The notes beneath the pieces are model-generated. The model was not told where the DNA came from. It saw only the letters and a program-made list of their open reading frames with translations, and searched no databases. Positions 1 to 6,338 of a DNA stretch of 10,470 bases are shown in pieces; the stretch's first letter is position 1; each line of letters opens with the position of its first letter. This DNA is from an uncultured Sinobacteraceae bacterium (GTDB lineage Bacteria; Pseudomonadota; Gammaproteobacteria; Steroidobacterales; Steroidobacteraceae). The DNA lies in NCBI GenBank assembly GCA_937902995.1, contig CALEKY010000161.1:1-10470 (forward strand). The letters are read 5' to 3'. Position numbers and translations under genes: made by a program.

Positions 1-8
1 GCATGACC

Positions 9-31
9 GCCTCTCCCCTCGAGGGAGAGGC
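9..31. repeat. 9-bp perfect inverted repeat (hairpin) beyond flgJ
   Basis: GCCTCTCCC at 9-17 is the exact reverse complement of GGGAGAGGC at 23-31, leaving a 5-base loop; a shorter register, CCCTC/GAGGG at 16-25, is also possible. It lies about 105 bp past the flgJ stop in the direction of flgJ transcription. There is no T-run on either side, so it is not a canonical intrinsic terminator. The flanking sequence to about 60 (GGTGAGGGGG) looks like the rest of a dispersed intergenic repeat element. Its role is not known from this window. Confidence 0.5.
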
Positions 32-66
32 AGGCAGAGCGAAGCGTGCCGGTGAGGGGGAAGCGC

Positions 67-130
67 AGAGCCCAGAGCCCAGCACCCAGAGCCCCATCGG
101 CTGTTGCCTGTCGCCTGTCGCCTGTCGCCT
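67..130. repeat. Two adjoining degenerate heptamer arrays downstream of flgJ
   Basis: Positions 67-94 hold four 7-base units of the form AGAGCCC (one reads AGCACCC). Positions 101-128 hold four units of CTGTCGC (the first CTGTTGC), with a further CT. The arrays end 6 bases before the flgJ stop codon. The same two families recur inside flgJ at 679-745, so whatever produces them acts in and out of coding sequence. No coding function is proposed here; the positive-strand reading frames through it are repeat-derived. Confidence 0.85.
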
Positions 131-135
131 CATAT

Positions 136-1038
136 TCATACTTGTCCCGCCAGCTTGCTCACTTGCTCCGCAACCGCGACGAGCTTGCGTGCGTAGTTGG
201 GATCCGTTGCGTAACCGCCGTCTTGCAATGCCGCTGCGAACGCAGCGACGTCAGCGCCCGCGCCTTTCGCATTCGAGTAACGAACGCTGTTGCCGATCAG
301 TCGCGCGTAGTCGCGGAAACATTCGGCAGGCGACTCATACGCACGGAAGCGCTCGACTTTCCGCACCGGAATGCCGTCTTCGAACTCGAGCGTCGGGACA
401 TTGACCGTTCGGCCGGACCACTGCGATCCGGCTTTGATGCCGAACAAGTTGAAGCTGCATTCGCCGTTGGCAGTGCGAGGGATCGACTTGCCCCACCCTG
501 TTTCCAATGCCGCTTGGGCCAGAAGCGCATTCGCGTCAACGCCGAGCTCACGTGCTGCGGCCTCTGCGTAGGGGCGCATTTGGCGAATGAAATCCAGCTT
601 GGACGGCACGACGCCGTCAGGCTGAAGGCTGAAGGCTGAAGGCTGAAGGCTGGAAGCGGTCTCGCGCGCACTCTCCCTCAAGCCCCGTGCCCCAAGCCCC
701 GAGCCCTCCGCTGTCGCCTGTGGCCTGTCGCCTGTAGCCTGCTGCAGCTGCCTCACCAACATGTCCGACAGCCCCAAGCCGCGTCCCTTGGACAAGTGCA
801 CGGCGAGTTGCTGATCGAAGAGATCTTCGTAGAACTCCGTCTGATCGTTGCCGAACAGCGATTGGCCGAACGCCTTGTTCGCCTCGCGCATGCTCTTGAG
901 CAGCATCTGGGTAAACAAGCTCTCGAACTGCTTCGCCGCTTCTTGCAACGCAGCCGGGTCCTGCGCCTTCGCACCGTTGCGCAGCGCATTCAGACCCTGA
1001 GGGTCTGCGAAGAACGTGTTGTGAACCGGCGCAGTCAT
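136..1038 (-). CDS. flgJ: Flagellar rod-assembly protein / peptidoglycan hydrolase FlgJ
   Basis: FlgJ caps the growing rod in the periplasm and cuts peptidoglycan so the rod can pass. The 300-residue product has both known domains. Residues about 25-97 are the rod-binding domain (AAKQFESLFTQMLLKSMREA, then FYEDLFDQQLAVHLSKGRGLG). Residues about 145-295 are the glucosaminidase/muramidase domain, with LAQAALETGWG placing the catalytic Glu at E179 and FRDYARL giving the probable second acid D243, matching Salmonella E184 and D248 by motif; SFNLFGIKA and GYATDPNYARKL are also typical. The length is close to that of enterobacterial FlgJ (about 313). The linker, residues about 98-140, is translated heptamer repeats. 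It starts at ATG with no clear Shine-Dalgarno, 32 nt after the predicted start of its own sigma-54 promoter, so it seems transcribed separately from flgI. Confidence 0.96.
   Translation of the reverse strand: MTAPVHNTFFADPQGLNALRNGAKAQDPAALQEAAKQFESLFTQMLLKSMREANKAFGQSLFGNDQTEFYEDLFDQQLAVHLSKGRGLGLSDMLVRQLQQATGDRPQATAEGSGLGARGLRESARETASSLQPSAFSLQPDGVVPSKLDFIRQMRPYAEAAARELGVDANALLAQAALETGWGKSIPRTANGECSFNLFGIKAGSQWSGRTVNVPTLEFEDGIPVRKVERFRAYESPAECFRDYARLIGNSVRYSNAKGAGADVAAFAAALQDGGYATDPNYARKLVAVAEQVSKLAGQV
620..745 (-). repeat. Three heptamer arrays forming the FlgJ interdomain linker
   Basis: On the plus strand: 620-654, five units of GGCTGAA (four perfect, the last GGCTGGA); 679-706, four units CAAGCCC, CGTGCCC, CAAGCCC, CGAGCCC; 711-745, five units CTGTCGC, CTGTGGC, CTGTCGC, CTGTAGC, CTGCTGC. 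All are read through by flgJ and encode roughly residues 98-140, including SLQPSAFSLQP. The whole block is 126 bp, divisible by both 7 and 3, so the downstream muramidase domain stays in frame. Confidence 0.9.
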
Positions 1039-1080
1039 GCGAATCGCAACGTCGTCGAAAAATTGACCTGAGCGATGACT

Positions 1081-1096
1081 AGCAAACGATGTGCCA
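1081..1096 (-). promoter_or_regulatory. Sigma-54 promoter of flgJ
   Basis: The minus strand reads TGGCACATCGTTTGCT, matching the sigma-54 consensus TGGCACG-N4-TTGCW with the invariant GG-N10-GC spacing. The predicted transcription start is near 1070, 32 nt before the flgJ ATG at 1038. The dyad element at 1160-1193 sits at about -108, a usual enhancer distance for sigma-54 activators. Confidence 0.8.
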
Positions 1097-1107
1097 TTGA
1101 GCTTGCA

Positions 1108-1137
1108 GGGCGCTGGACTCTGGGCACTGGGCTCTGG
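1108..1137. repeat. Heptamer array (GGGCNCT family), left half of an inverted pair
   Basis: Four 7-base units: GGGCGCT, GGACTCT, GGGCACT, GGGCTCT, then GG. The 11-mer at 1122-1132 (GGGCACTGGGC) is the exact reverse complement of 1302-1312, so this array and the one at 1283-1313 could pair across the flgJ/flgI gap. It lies just upstream of the flgJ sigma-54 box. Confidence 0.8.
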
Positions 1138-1159
1138 CCGGGGAAACAGATGAGAGTTT

Positions 1160-1193
1160 CATCACGTATGCGGCAAGCACTTGCCGGCGGCAA
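1160..1193. promoter_or_regulatory. Dyad element, candidate sigma-54 activator (enhancer) site for flgJ
   Basis: It contains CATCACG, then TG, then CGGCAA-N4-TTGCCG (1171-1186), followed by another CGGCAA at 1188-1193. The first 27 bases match 8110-8136 at 22 of 27 positions, with the differences confined to two short spacers. Both copies lie about 110-120 bp upstream of a sigma-54 start (flgJ, flgB). That position and symmetry fit the binding site of a flagellar bEBP of the FleQ/FlrA or FleR/FlrC class. Which activator binds is inference. Confidence 0.6.
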
Positions 1194-1282
1194 TATCAGG
1201 TTTGCCTACCGAGCACCGAGAACCCGCGTGTTTGCTCGACATGCCTTCAACAAACCACACAACTACAACCAAACCTTCAGTC

Positions 1283-1313
1283 CAGCGGCCCAGCGTCCAG
1301 CGCCCAGTGCCCT
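1283..1313. repeat. Heptamer array, right half of an inverted pair
   Basis: CAG-phased units CAGCGTC, CAGCGCC, CAGTGCC (1291-1311), preceded by an 8-base unit from 1283. This is the complementary orientation of the GGGCNCT family at 1108-1137 and includes the exact 11-bp partner at 1302-1312. It ends 17 bp before the flgI stop codon, so it lies immediately 3' of the flgI message. Confidence 0.75.
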
Positions 1314-1330
1314 CATCTGACGCACCCGCG

Positions 1331-2515
1331 TCAGATGACGATCAGCTCCGCCCGCAACGCGCCCGCTTCCTTCAACGCTTCCAAGATCGCCACGAGATCG
1401 CCGGGTGCAGCACCGACTTGGTTGACCGCTCGCACGATCTCATCGAGGCTGACACCGGCATCGAACACGAACATGCGCGCTTGCGGTTGCTCGATCTCGA
1501 TGCTGCTGCGGGGCGTGACGACCGTCTCGCCTTGCGAAAACGGCGCGGGCTGACTCACATCGGCACGCTCGGTGATCGTCACGGACAACGAACCGTGTGC
1601 GACAGCTGCGGGCTTCACGCGCACGGCATTGCCGATCACGACGGTGCCCGTGCGCGAATTGACGATCACGCGAGCCGGCGCATTGCCGGGTTCGACTTCG
1701 ATCTCTTCGAGCATCGCCATATAAGCAATGCGCTGACTCGGATCGACCGGTGCCTGTACGCGTACGGAAACCGCATCGATCGCGCGCGCGGTGTCGGGAC
1801 CGAGCAGCTTGTTGATGCCGTCCGTCACGCGCGATGCCGTCGTGAAATCCGGCGTGTGCAGATTCAGCATGATGTACGGTTCTTTCGTGAAGTTCGTCGC
1901 AACCTCGCGCTCGACCGTCGCACCGTTCGGAATACGTCCCGAGCTCGGCACGTTCACCGCAATGCGCGAGCCATCCCGGCCCGACACGCCGAAGCCGCTG
2001 ACGACCAAGCTGCCTTGCGCGATCGCATACACCTCGCCATCGATACCGCGCAGCGGCGTCATGAGCAGGCTGCCGCCGCGCAAGCTGCTCGCGTTGCCGA
2101 TCGAATCGACGGTGACATCGATGGTCTGACCCGGCTTCGCAAACGGCGGCAACTCGGCGCGCACCGTCACCGCGGCCACGTTCTTCAATTGCGGGTTCAC
2201 GTTCTCCGGAATCGTCACGCCGAACTTCGCCAGCATGTTGCGGATGCTCTGGATCGTGAACGGCGCCTGCGTCGTCTGATCGCCCGTACCGTCGAGACCG
2301 ACGACCAAGCCGTAGCCGATGAGCTGGTTGCCGCGCACACCCGCGACGGACGCGAGATCCTTGATGCGCTCGGCGTGCGCGGGTACGCACAGCCCTGTCA
2401 TCGCGAATGCGATGACCGCGGTGCGCAAGACCGAAGACCGAAGAGTGAAGGCTGAAGGCCGCAACGACCTGGCCCACGCACTCAGCCACACAAGAAACTT
2501 GCCGCAAGAGTTCAT
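1331..2515 (-). CDS. flgI: Flagellar P-ring protein FlgI (precursor)
   Basis: FlgI forms the periplasmic P ring around the rod in the peptidoglycan layer. The mature part begins ERIKDLASVAGVRGNQLIGYG, followed by LVVGLDGTGDQTTQAPFT and SLRGGSLLMTPLRG; it ends with an ILEALKEAGALRAELIVI tail as in other FlgI. A Sec signal peptide ends at AHA, before ERIKD. With the ATG at 2515 the product is 394 residues and cleavage falls after residue 48, long for this family. A TTG at 2428-2426 would give MRTAVIAFAMTGLCVPAHA as a 19-residue signal and 365 residues in all, the length of the E. coli precursor. Neither start has a strong ribosome-binding site. The 5' part between the two starts is a heptamer array. 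It follows flgH by 77 bp in the operon, and FlgA (8370-9071) is its expected assembly chaperone. Confidence 0.95.
   Translation of the reverse strand: MNSCGKFLVWLSAWARSLRPSAFTLRSSVLRTAVIAFAMTGLCVPAHAERIKDLASVAGVRGNQLIGYGLVVGLDGTGDQTTQAPFTIQSIRNMLAKFGVTIPENVNPQLKNVAAVTVRAELPPFAKPGQTIDVTVDSIGNASSLRGGSLLMTPLRGIDGEVYAIAQGSLVVSGFGVSGRDGSRIAVNVPSSGRIPNGATVEREVATNFTKEPYIMLNLHTPDFTTASRVTDGINKLLGPDTARAIDAVSVRVQAPVDPSQRIAYMAMLEEIEVEPGNAPARVIVNSRTGTVVIGNAVRVKPAAVAHGSLSVTITERADVSQPAPFSQGETVVTPRSSIEIEQPQARMFVFDAGVSLDEIVRAVNQVGAAPGDLVAILEALKEAGALRAELIVI
2427..2461 (-). repeat. Heptamer array in or before the FlgI signal sequence
   Basis: Five 7-base units on the plus strand: AAGACCG, AAGACCG, AAGAGTG, AAGGCTG, AAGGCCG. 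If flgI starts at 2515 they encode about RPSAFTLRSSVL of the pre-protein; if it starts at the TTG at 2428 they are untranslated leader. The GAAGGCT core belongs to the same family as the array inside flgJ at 620-654. Confidence 0.85.
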
Positions 2516-2560
2516 TTTCGAATCGCTCAGTTGGTCGTTGTCACTCGCTCGTGCTCGGGG

Positions 2561-2588
2561 CTTCCACCTTCCGATCTCGCCCTTCAGC
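2561..2588. repeat. Degenerate heptamer array between flgH and flgI
   Basis: On the plus strand CTTCC recurs at 2561 and 2568, and CTTCA at 2582, all in one 7-base register (minus-strand units CTGAAGG, CGGAAGG, TGGAAGC). It is a decayed member of the GGCTGAA family, starting 5 bases beyond the flgH stop. Confidence 0.45.
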
Positions 2589-2592
2589 CTGT

Positions 2593-3303
2593 TCAGAACA
2601 CCAACCCCAAATTGAAGAACCTCGCCAGCAAGCCGGGACGGTTCGCGTCTGCGAGCGCGCCCTTGCCGCCGTAGGCAATCCGTGCGTCGGCGACTTTCAA
2701 GGATGAGATCGAGTTGTCCGGATCGATGTCGATCGGACGCACGATGCCTTGGATGCGCACGAACTCCTTGCCTTGATTGATCTGAATCCATTTCTCGCCG
2801 CGCACGAGCAGATTGCCGTTCGGCAAGCGCTGCGCGACCGTGACGGTGATGGAACCCTCGAGACGGTTGCTTTGCGTGCTGCCGCCCTGCCCCTCGAATT
2901 CCGCCTCGCCGTTCAAGCTGCCGCTCAGCACGTCGCGGCCGTGATAGGTCGGTGTGCGCCCGCCGATCGTGACCCCGCCGAGATTGGCGGACGTCGACTT
3001 GCTCGTCGTCGTGCTCGAGCTCTTCGAGGCGTTCGTGCGCTCGTTCAAACGAATGGTGAGCGTGTCGCCGACGCGCCGCGCCACGGCATTCTCGAACAAC
3101 CCGATATCGTGTCCGGCCTGATAGATCGCACCGTTGCCCGCTGTTGCTGCCGGCGGCGGTTCAGGCCACGTCGCCGAATAATCCGGCTCGGCGGGCACGA
3201 CCACACACGCGCCGAGCGCCAGCGTGCAGAGCGCGACAGCAACCTGCCGGACGGCTCTGAGTGCAGTCTTCGATCTTTGCATCGCCTCGTTACGCACGAT
3301 CAT
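2593..3303 (-). CDS. flgH: Flagellar L-ring lipoprotein FlgH
   Basis: FlgH forms the outer-membrane L ring through which the rod passes. The 236-residue precursor has a lipoprotein signal: a basic N-region, the hydrophobic stretch VAVALCTLALGAC, and a lipobox LGAC with C33 as the lipidated residue. The mature part carries the family signatures DTLTIRLNERTNASKSSSTTTSK, GEAEFEGQGGSTQSNRLEGSITVTV, LPNGNLLVRGEKWIQINQGKEFVRIQG and VRPIDIDPDNSISSLKVADARIAYGGKG, ending in a phenylalanine (GLVF) typical of the family. The ATG at 3303 is chosen because GGTGA lies 4 nt before it; M8 has its GAGG too close. It starts 13 bp after flgG ends, the tightest junction in the cluster. Confidence 0.96.
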   Translation of the reverse strand: MIVRNEAMQRSKTALRAVRQVAVALCTLALGACVVVPAEPDYSATWPEPPPAATAGNGAIYQAGHDIGLFENAVARRVGDTLTIRLNERTNASKSSSTTTSKSTSANLGGVTIGGRTPTYHGRDVLSGSLNGEAEFEGQGGSTQSNRLEGSITVTVAQRLPNGNLLVRGEKWIQINQGKEFVRIQGIVRPIDIDPDNSISSLKVADARIAYGGKGALADANRPGLLARFFNLGLVF

Positions 3304-3316
3304 CGCTCACCCGACG

Positions 3317-4102
3317 TCAAAGCTGATTCGTGATGTACTCGAGCATGCGATCCGCCGTCGCAATCGCCTTCGAGTTCATCTCGTAGGCACGCTGCGTCTC
3401 GATCATGTTCACGAGCTCTTCGACGACATTGACGTTCGAGCTCTCGAGCACGCCCTGCTCGATCATGCCCAGGCCGTTCAGACCCGGCGTGCCGCCTTGC
3501 GGCGTGCCGCTCGCCGCCGTCTCGACCAATAGGTTCTCGCCGCGCGGCTGCAAGCCGGCCGGATTGATGAAATCGAAAATCTCGAGGGTGCCGACCTGCA
3601 CGGGCGTTGCCTGGCCCGCCAGCGCCACCGTAATGACGCCGTCTTTGCCGATCGTGACGCTTTGTGCGCCATCGGGAATCGTGATGCCCGGCTGCACGCG
3701 ATAACCGCTCGCAGTCACGAGCTCGCCTTGTGCATTCGTCTTGAAGCTGCCATCGCGCGTGTAGCCGAACGTGCCGTCGGGCAACAGCACCTGGAAGAAA
3801 CCGCGGCCGCTGATCGCGACGTCGAGCGTATTGCCCGTCGTCTGCATGTTGCCTTGCGAGTAATTCTTCTCCGTCGCGACGACGCGCACGCCCGTGCCGA
3901 GTGAAAGGCCCGTCGGCGCCAGCGTGTCCTGCGAGGTCGACGCGCCGACCTGGCGCACGTTCTGGTAGAGAAGATCCTCGAACACCGCGCGGCTTTTCTT
4001 GTAGCCGGTCGTGTTGACGTTCGCGAGATTGTTCGAGGTCACGGTCATGCGCGTTTGCTGCGCATCCAAACCGGTCTTGGCGGCCCAAAGTGCAGGATTC
4101 AT
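3317..4102 (-). CDS. flgG: Flagellar distal rod protein FlgG
   Basis: FlgG builds the distal rod that crosses the periplasm to the L and P rings. The 261-residue protein matches the usual length of about 260. The N-terminal axial domain begins MNPALWAAKTGLDAQQTRMTV and carries the motif SNNLANVNTTGYKKSRAVFEDL. The central part has LDVAISGRGFFQVLLPDG and YTRDGSFKTN. The C-terminal coiled-coil segment reads LESSNVNVVEELVNMIETQRAYEMNSKAI. As in other axial proteins there is no Sec signal; it leaves through the flagellar type III apparatus. The start is an ATG with GGAG 8 nt before it. It is followed by flgH after 13 bp and separated from flgF by a 153-bp gap rich in paired heptamer arrays. Confidence 0.97.
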   Translation of the reverse strand: MNPALWAAKTGLDAQQTRMTVTSNNLANVNTTGYKKSRAVFEDLLYQNVRQVGASTSQDTLAPTGLSLGTGVRVVATEKNYSQGNMQTTGNTLDVAISGRGFFQVLLPDGTFGYTRDGSFKTNAQGELVTASGYRVQPGITIPDGAQSVTIGKDGVITVALAGQATPVQVGTLEIFDFINPAGLQPRGENLLVETAASGTPQGGTPGLNGLGMIEQGVLESSNVNVVEELVNMIETQRAYEMNSKAIATADRMLEYITNQL

Positions 4103-4127
4103 GCGTACATCTCCATAAAGGGCGGTC

Positions 4128-4247
4128 GGGCGCTGGGCACTGGCCCCTGGTTGGAAAGGCTCGGGCGCATTCGCGCCGTGAGCTCGGTTCTCAAGCTGAC
4201 TTTCATCTCAAAGAAGCTCCTGTCCAGCAGCCCAGAGTCCAGTGCCC
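4128..4247. repeat. Paired inverted heptamer arrays in the flgG/flgF gap
   Basis: The left array at 4128-4148 has units GGGCGCT, GGGCACT, GGCCCCT. The right array at about 4224-4247 has CCA-phased units of the complementary orientation. GGGCACTGG at 4135-4143 is the exact reverse complement of CCAGTGCCC at 4239-4247. The roughly 75 bases between show no further periodicity and no coding sequence. The arrangement is the same as in the flgJ/flgI gap, though the spacers are unrelated. Confidence 0.75.
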
Positions 4248-4255
4248 GCGCGCCA

Positions 4256-4996
4256 CTAGGTGGCGCGCAACAACTGCGCCGACGCAGCCGCGTTCTCTTC
4301 CGCCGTGCGCATCGCTTTGACTTGCAGCTCGAAGTGACGCGACAGCTCGATCATGTTCACGAGCGCATCGGCGACGTTCACGTTGCTCGATTCGAGTACG
4401 CCGGAGGCGAGCTGCACGCCCGCATCAGCCGGTGCGATCGAACCGTCGTTCATACGGAACAAGCCGTCCTCGCCGCGCACGAGCGATTCGGCCGGCGGAT
4501 TCACGAGCTTGATGCGGCCGACCAGCGCAGTCGTTTCGGGACCTTGTCCGAGCGGCACGATCGACACCGTGCCGTCGCTACCGATCAGCACCGAGGCATT
4601 CGGCGGCACGCTGATCGGTCCGGCATCGCCGAGCACCGGCAGACCGTTACCGGTCATCAAGAGGCCGCTGGTGTCGACGCGTAAGTCGCCTCGACGCGTG
4701 TAGGCTTCGCGCCCGTCGGGCGCTTGAACCGCGATCCACCCCTGCCCTTGAATGCCGACATCGAGATCGCGCCCCGTTTGCACGAGCGCACCTTGCGTCG
4801 TATCGAAACCGGTCGTCGAATTCGTCGCATAGGCACGCGACGCGAAACCCGAACCGGCAACCGCGCGCGTTTGAAACGCCGTTAGATCCGCGAGAAAACC
4901 CGTCGTGCTCGCATTGGCAAGGTTGTGGTTGTTCGCCGTCTGCGCGCGCAGTGTTTCCTTCGCGCCGGACATCGAGATGTAGAGGAAGCGGTCCAT
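4256..4996 (-). CDS. flgF: Flagellar proximal rod protein FlgF
   Basis: FlgF is one of the proximal rod subunits, exported by the flagellar type III system. The 246-residue protein is near the usual 250. It begins MDRFLYISMSGAKETLRAQ with the axial motif ANNHNLANASTTGFLADL, which is the FlgF form of the rod N-terminal domain. The middle has LDVGIQGQGWIAVQAPDGREAYTRRGDL. The C-terminal segment is LESSNVNVADALVNMIELSRHFELQVKAM. The start is the ATG at 4996 with a modest CAGG before it. Like FlgG and FlgE it is a member of the flagellar basal-body rod/hook family; the MDRFLY start and the length place it as FlgF. Confidence 0.96.
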   Translation of the reverse strand: MDRFLYISMSGAKETLRAQTANNHNLANASTTGFLADLTAFQTRAVAGSGFASRAYATNSTTGFDTTQGALVQTGRDLDVGIQGQGWIAVQAPDGREAYTRRGDLRVDTSGLLMTGNGLPVLGDAGPISVPPNASVLIGSDGTVSIVPLGQGPETTALVGRIKLVNPPAESLVRGEDGLFRMNDGSIAPADAGVQLASGVLESSNVNVADALVNMIELSRHFELQVKAMRTAEENAAASAQLLRAT

Positions 4997-5007
4997 GGTT
5001 TACCTGA

Positions 5008-5076
5008 GGGCTTGGGACTTGGGGCCGGTTAGAGAAGGCTTCACTCAGCCCCACGCCCCATGCGAGCCCCATACCC
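5008..5076. repeat. Paired inverted heptamer arrays in the flgF/flgE gap
   Basis: The left units are GGGCTTG, GGACTTG, GGGCCGG (5008-5028). The right units are CAGCCCC, ACGCCCC (5046-5059), then GAGCCCC and ATACCCT after a 4-base slip. TGGGGC at 5020-5025 can pair with GCCCCA at 5048-5053 or 5055-5060. This is the smallest of the three inverted pairs, with a spacer of about 17-20 bases. The right array abuts the flgE stop codon. Confidence 0.7.
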
Positions 5077-6294
5077 TTATCGAATGTTGATAATCGCCTG
5101 CGTAATCGCATCCGCCGTCGAGATCATTTGCGCGTTCGCTTGGAAATTGCGTTGCGCAGTGATCATGTTGACGAGCTGCTCGGTGATGTCGACGTTCGAC
5201 GCTTCGAGCGCGCCCGACTGAATCAAGCCGAATCCGGAATTGCCCGCTTGGCCGCGCAAGGCCTGTCCGGAGGTGTAGGTCTCCGCCCAGTTCGTGTCGC
5301 CGAGCTGCTGCAAGCCTTGAGGATTGGGAAACGTCGCGATGGCAATCTGTCCGAGCACGTGCGAGCGCCCGTTCGTGAACCGCGCCTGCACCACGCCGGT
5401 GGAATCGATATCGATGCCGATGAGCCGCCCTGTCGTATGGCCGTCCTGCGTCACGGCGTTCACCGTGAACGCGCTGCCGTATTGGGTGGACTGCGAGAAA
5501 TCGAACGTGAGGTTCATTGCCTCGGAACCGGTCGCCGGCGTATAGGGCGGGAATGCGATTCGTCCGTTCGCGGGAGCGACCAATGCGCCCGTGTTCGAGT
5601 ACTCCAGCGTCTGCGGCGTACCGACGGCAGTACCGTCGACGTACAGCTGCGTCTGCCACTCGTTCTGGTTCGGTGTCTTGATGAAGTACAGCGTCGCCGT
5701 GTGCGCGGCGCCGAGCGAATCGTAGATCGTGAGCGACGTCGCCCGGTTGTAGCTGTTGGTGTCCGCTGGATCGAACGGTGCGCTGGCAGGCGGCGTCGCA
5801 TTCGACGGCAGGTTGAATACGGCCTCGACCGAAGTAGTCGCCGCCGGCGGGCTCTCTCCGGTAACGAGCCGGATGTCCGCAAGGCCGCCCGTGTTGAACG
5901 TGCCCGTCCCTGTCGGCGGATAGCCCTGTAGGCGCTGCCGCTGAGCGTTGACGATGTAACCCTCGTTGTCGAGCTGGAATGCGCCCGCACGCGTGTACGC
6001 CAGCGCGCCGCCGTCGTTGAGGATGAAGAAACCCTGCCCGCTGATCGCCAGATCCAGGCTGTTGTCGGTGAAGTCGATGTTGCCCTGCGTGAATTGCTGC
6101 GCCACGTTCGACACGCGCACGCCGTTGCCGGTCGCAATCTTGGCCACACCCTGCGGCGAGACGGCGAACAGCTCGGCGAATTCGGCGCGCGATTCCTTGA
6201 AACCCACCGTCGCGGTGTTGGCAATGTTGTTCGCGGTCACCGTCAGATCGGCTTGCGCCGCATTGAGACCGCTCAAGGCAAGACGAAATGGCAT
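5077..6294 (-). CDS. flgE: Flagellar hook protein FlgE
   Basis: FlgE polymerises into the hook joining rod and filament. The 405-residue protein matches E. coli FlgE in length (402). The N-terminal D0 segment is MPFRLALSGLNAAQADLTVTA with NNIANTATVGFKESRAEFAELF. Next come NSLDLAISGQGFFILNDGG and YTRAGAFQLDNEGYIVN. The variable hook domain (about residues 140-330) contains SLTIYDSLGAAHTATLYFIK and GSEAMNLTFDFSQSTQYGS, standard for the family. The C-terminal D0 helix is LEASNVDITEQLVNMITAQRNFQANAQMISTADAITQAI. The start has a strong site, TTAGGAG, 6 nt before the ATG. FlgD, encoded 44 bp upstream, is its assembly cap. Confidence 0.97.
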   Translation of the reverse strand: MPFRLALSGLNAAQADLTVTANNIANTATVGFKESRAEFAELFAVSPQGVAKIATGNGVRVSNVAQQFTQGNIDFTDNSLDLAISGQGFFILNDGGALAYTRAGAFQLDNEGYIVNAQRQRLQGYPPTGTGTFNTGGLADIRLVTGESPPAATTSVEAVFNLPSNATPPASAPFDPADTNSYNRATSLTIYDSLGAAHTATLYFIKTPNQNEWQTQLYVDGTAVGTPQTLEYSNTGALVAPANGRIAFPPYTPATGSEAMNLTFDFSQSTQYGSAFTVNAVTQDGHTTGRLIGIDIDSTGVVQARFTNGRSHVLGQIAIATFPNPQGLQQLGDTNWAETYTSGQALRGQAGNSGFGLIQSGALEASNVDITEQLVNMITAQRNFQANAQMISTADAITQAIINIR

Positions 6295-6338
6295 GACAGG
6301 CTCCTAACTTGAGTTCTAAAGCACGAATTCCGAATCGA

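Noticed and set aside
9..31. Intrinsic terminator of flgJ
   Set aside because: Strong stem but no T-run on either strand; kept only as an inverted repeat.
620..745. CRISPR-like array
   Set aside because: Units are 7 bp, contiguous, without spacers, and are translated as part of FlgJ.
1181..2455. Long plus-strand open frame (424 codons) opposite flgI
   Set aside because: It is antisense to the clearly recognisable FlgI, is Arg/His/Asp-rich without any known motif, and follows from codon bias in GC-rich DNA.
2516..2791. N-terminal extension of FlgI to residue 1 of the longest frame
   Set aside because: It overlaps the flgH coding region out of frame, is Arg-rich and includes repeat sequence; no homology to FlgI.
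5036..5051. Sigma-54 promoter before flgF (GG-N10-GC on the minus strand)
   Set aside because: The spacing fits but the -12 element reads AAGC, not TTGC, and the -24 context is only GC-rich repeat sequence.
5128..5931. Plus-strand open frame (267 codons) opposite flgE
   Set aside because: Shadow of flgE: strongly Arg-rich, no domain, no promoter or convincing ribosome-binding site.
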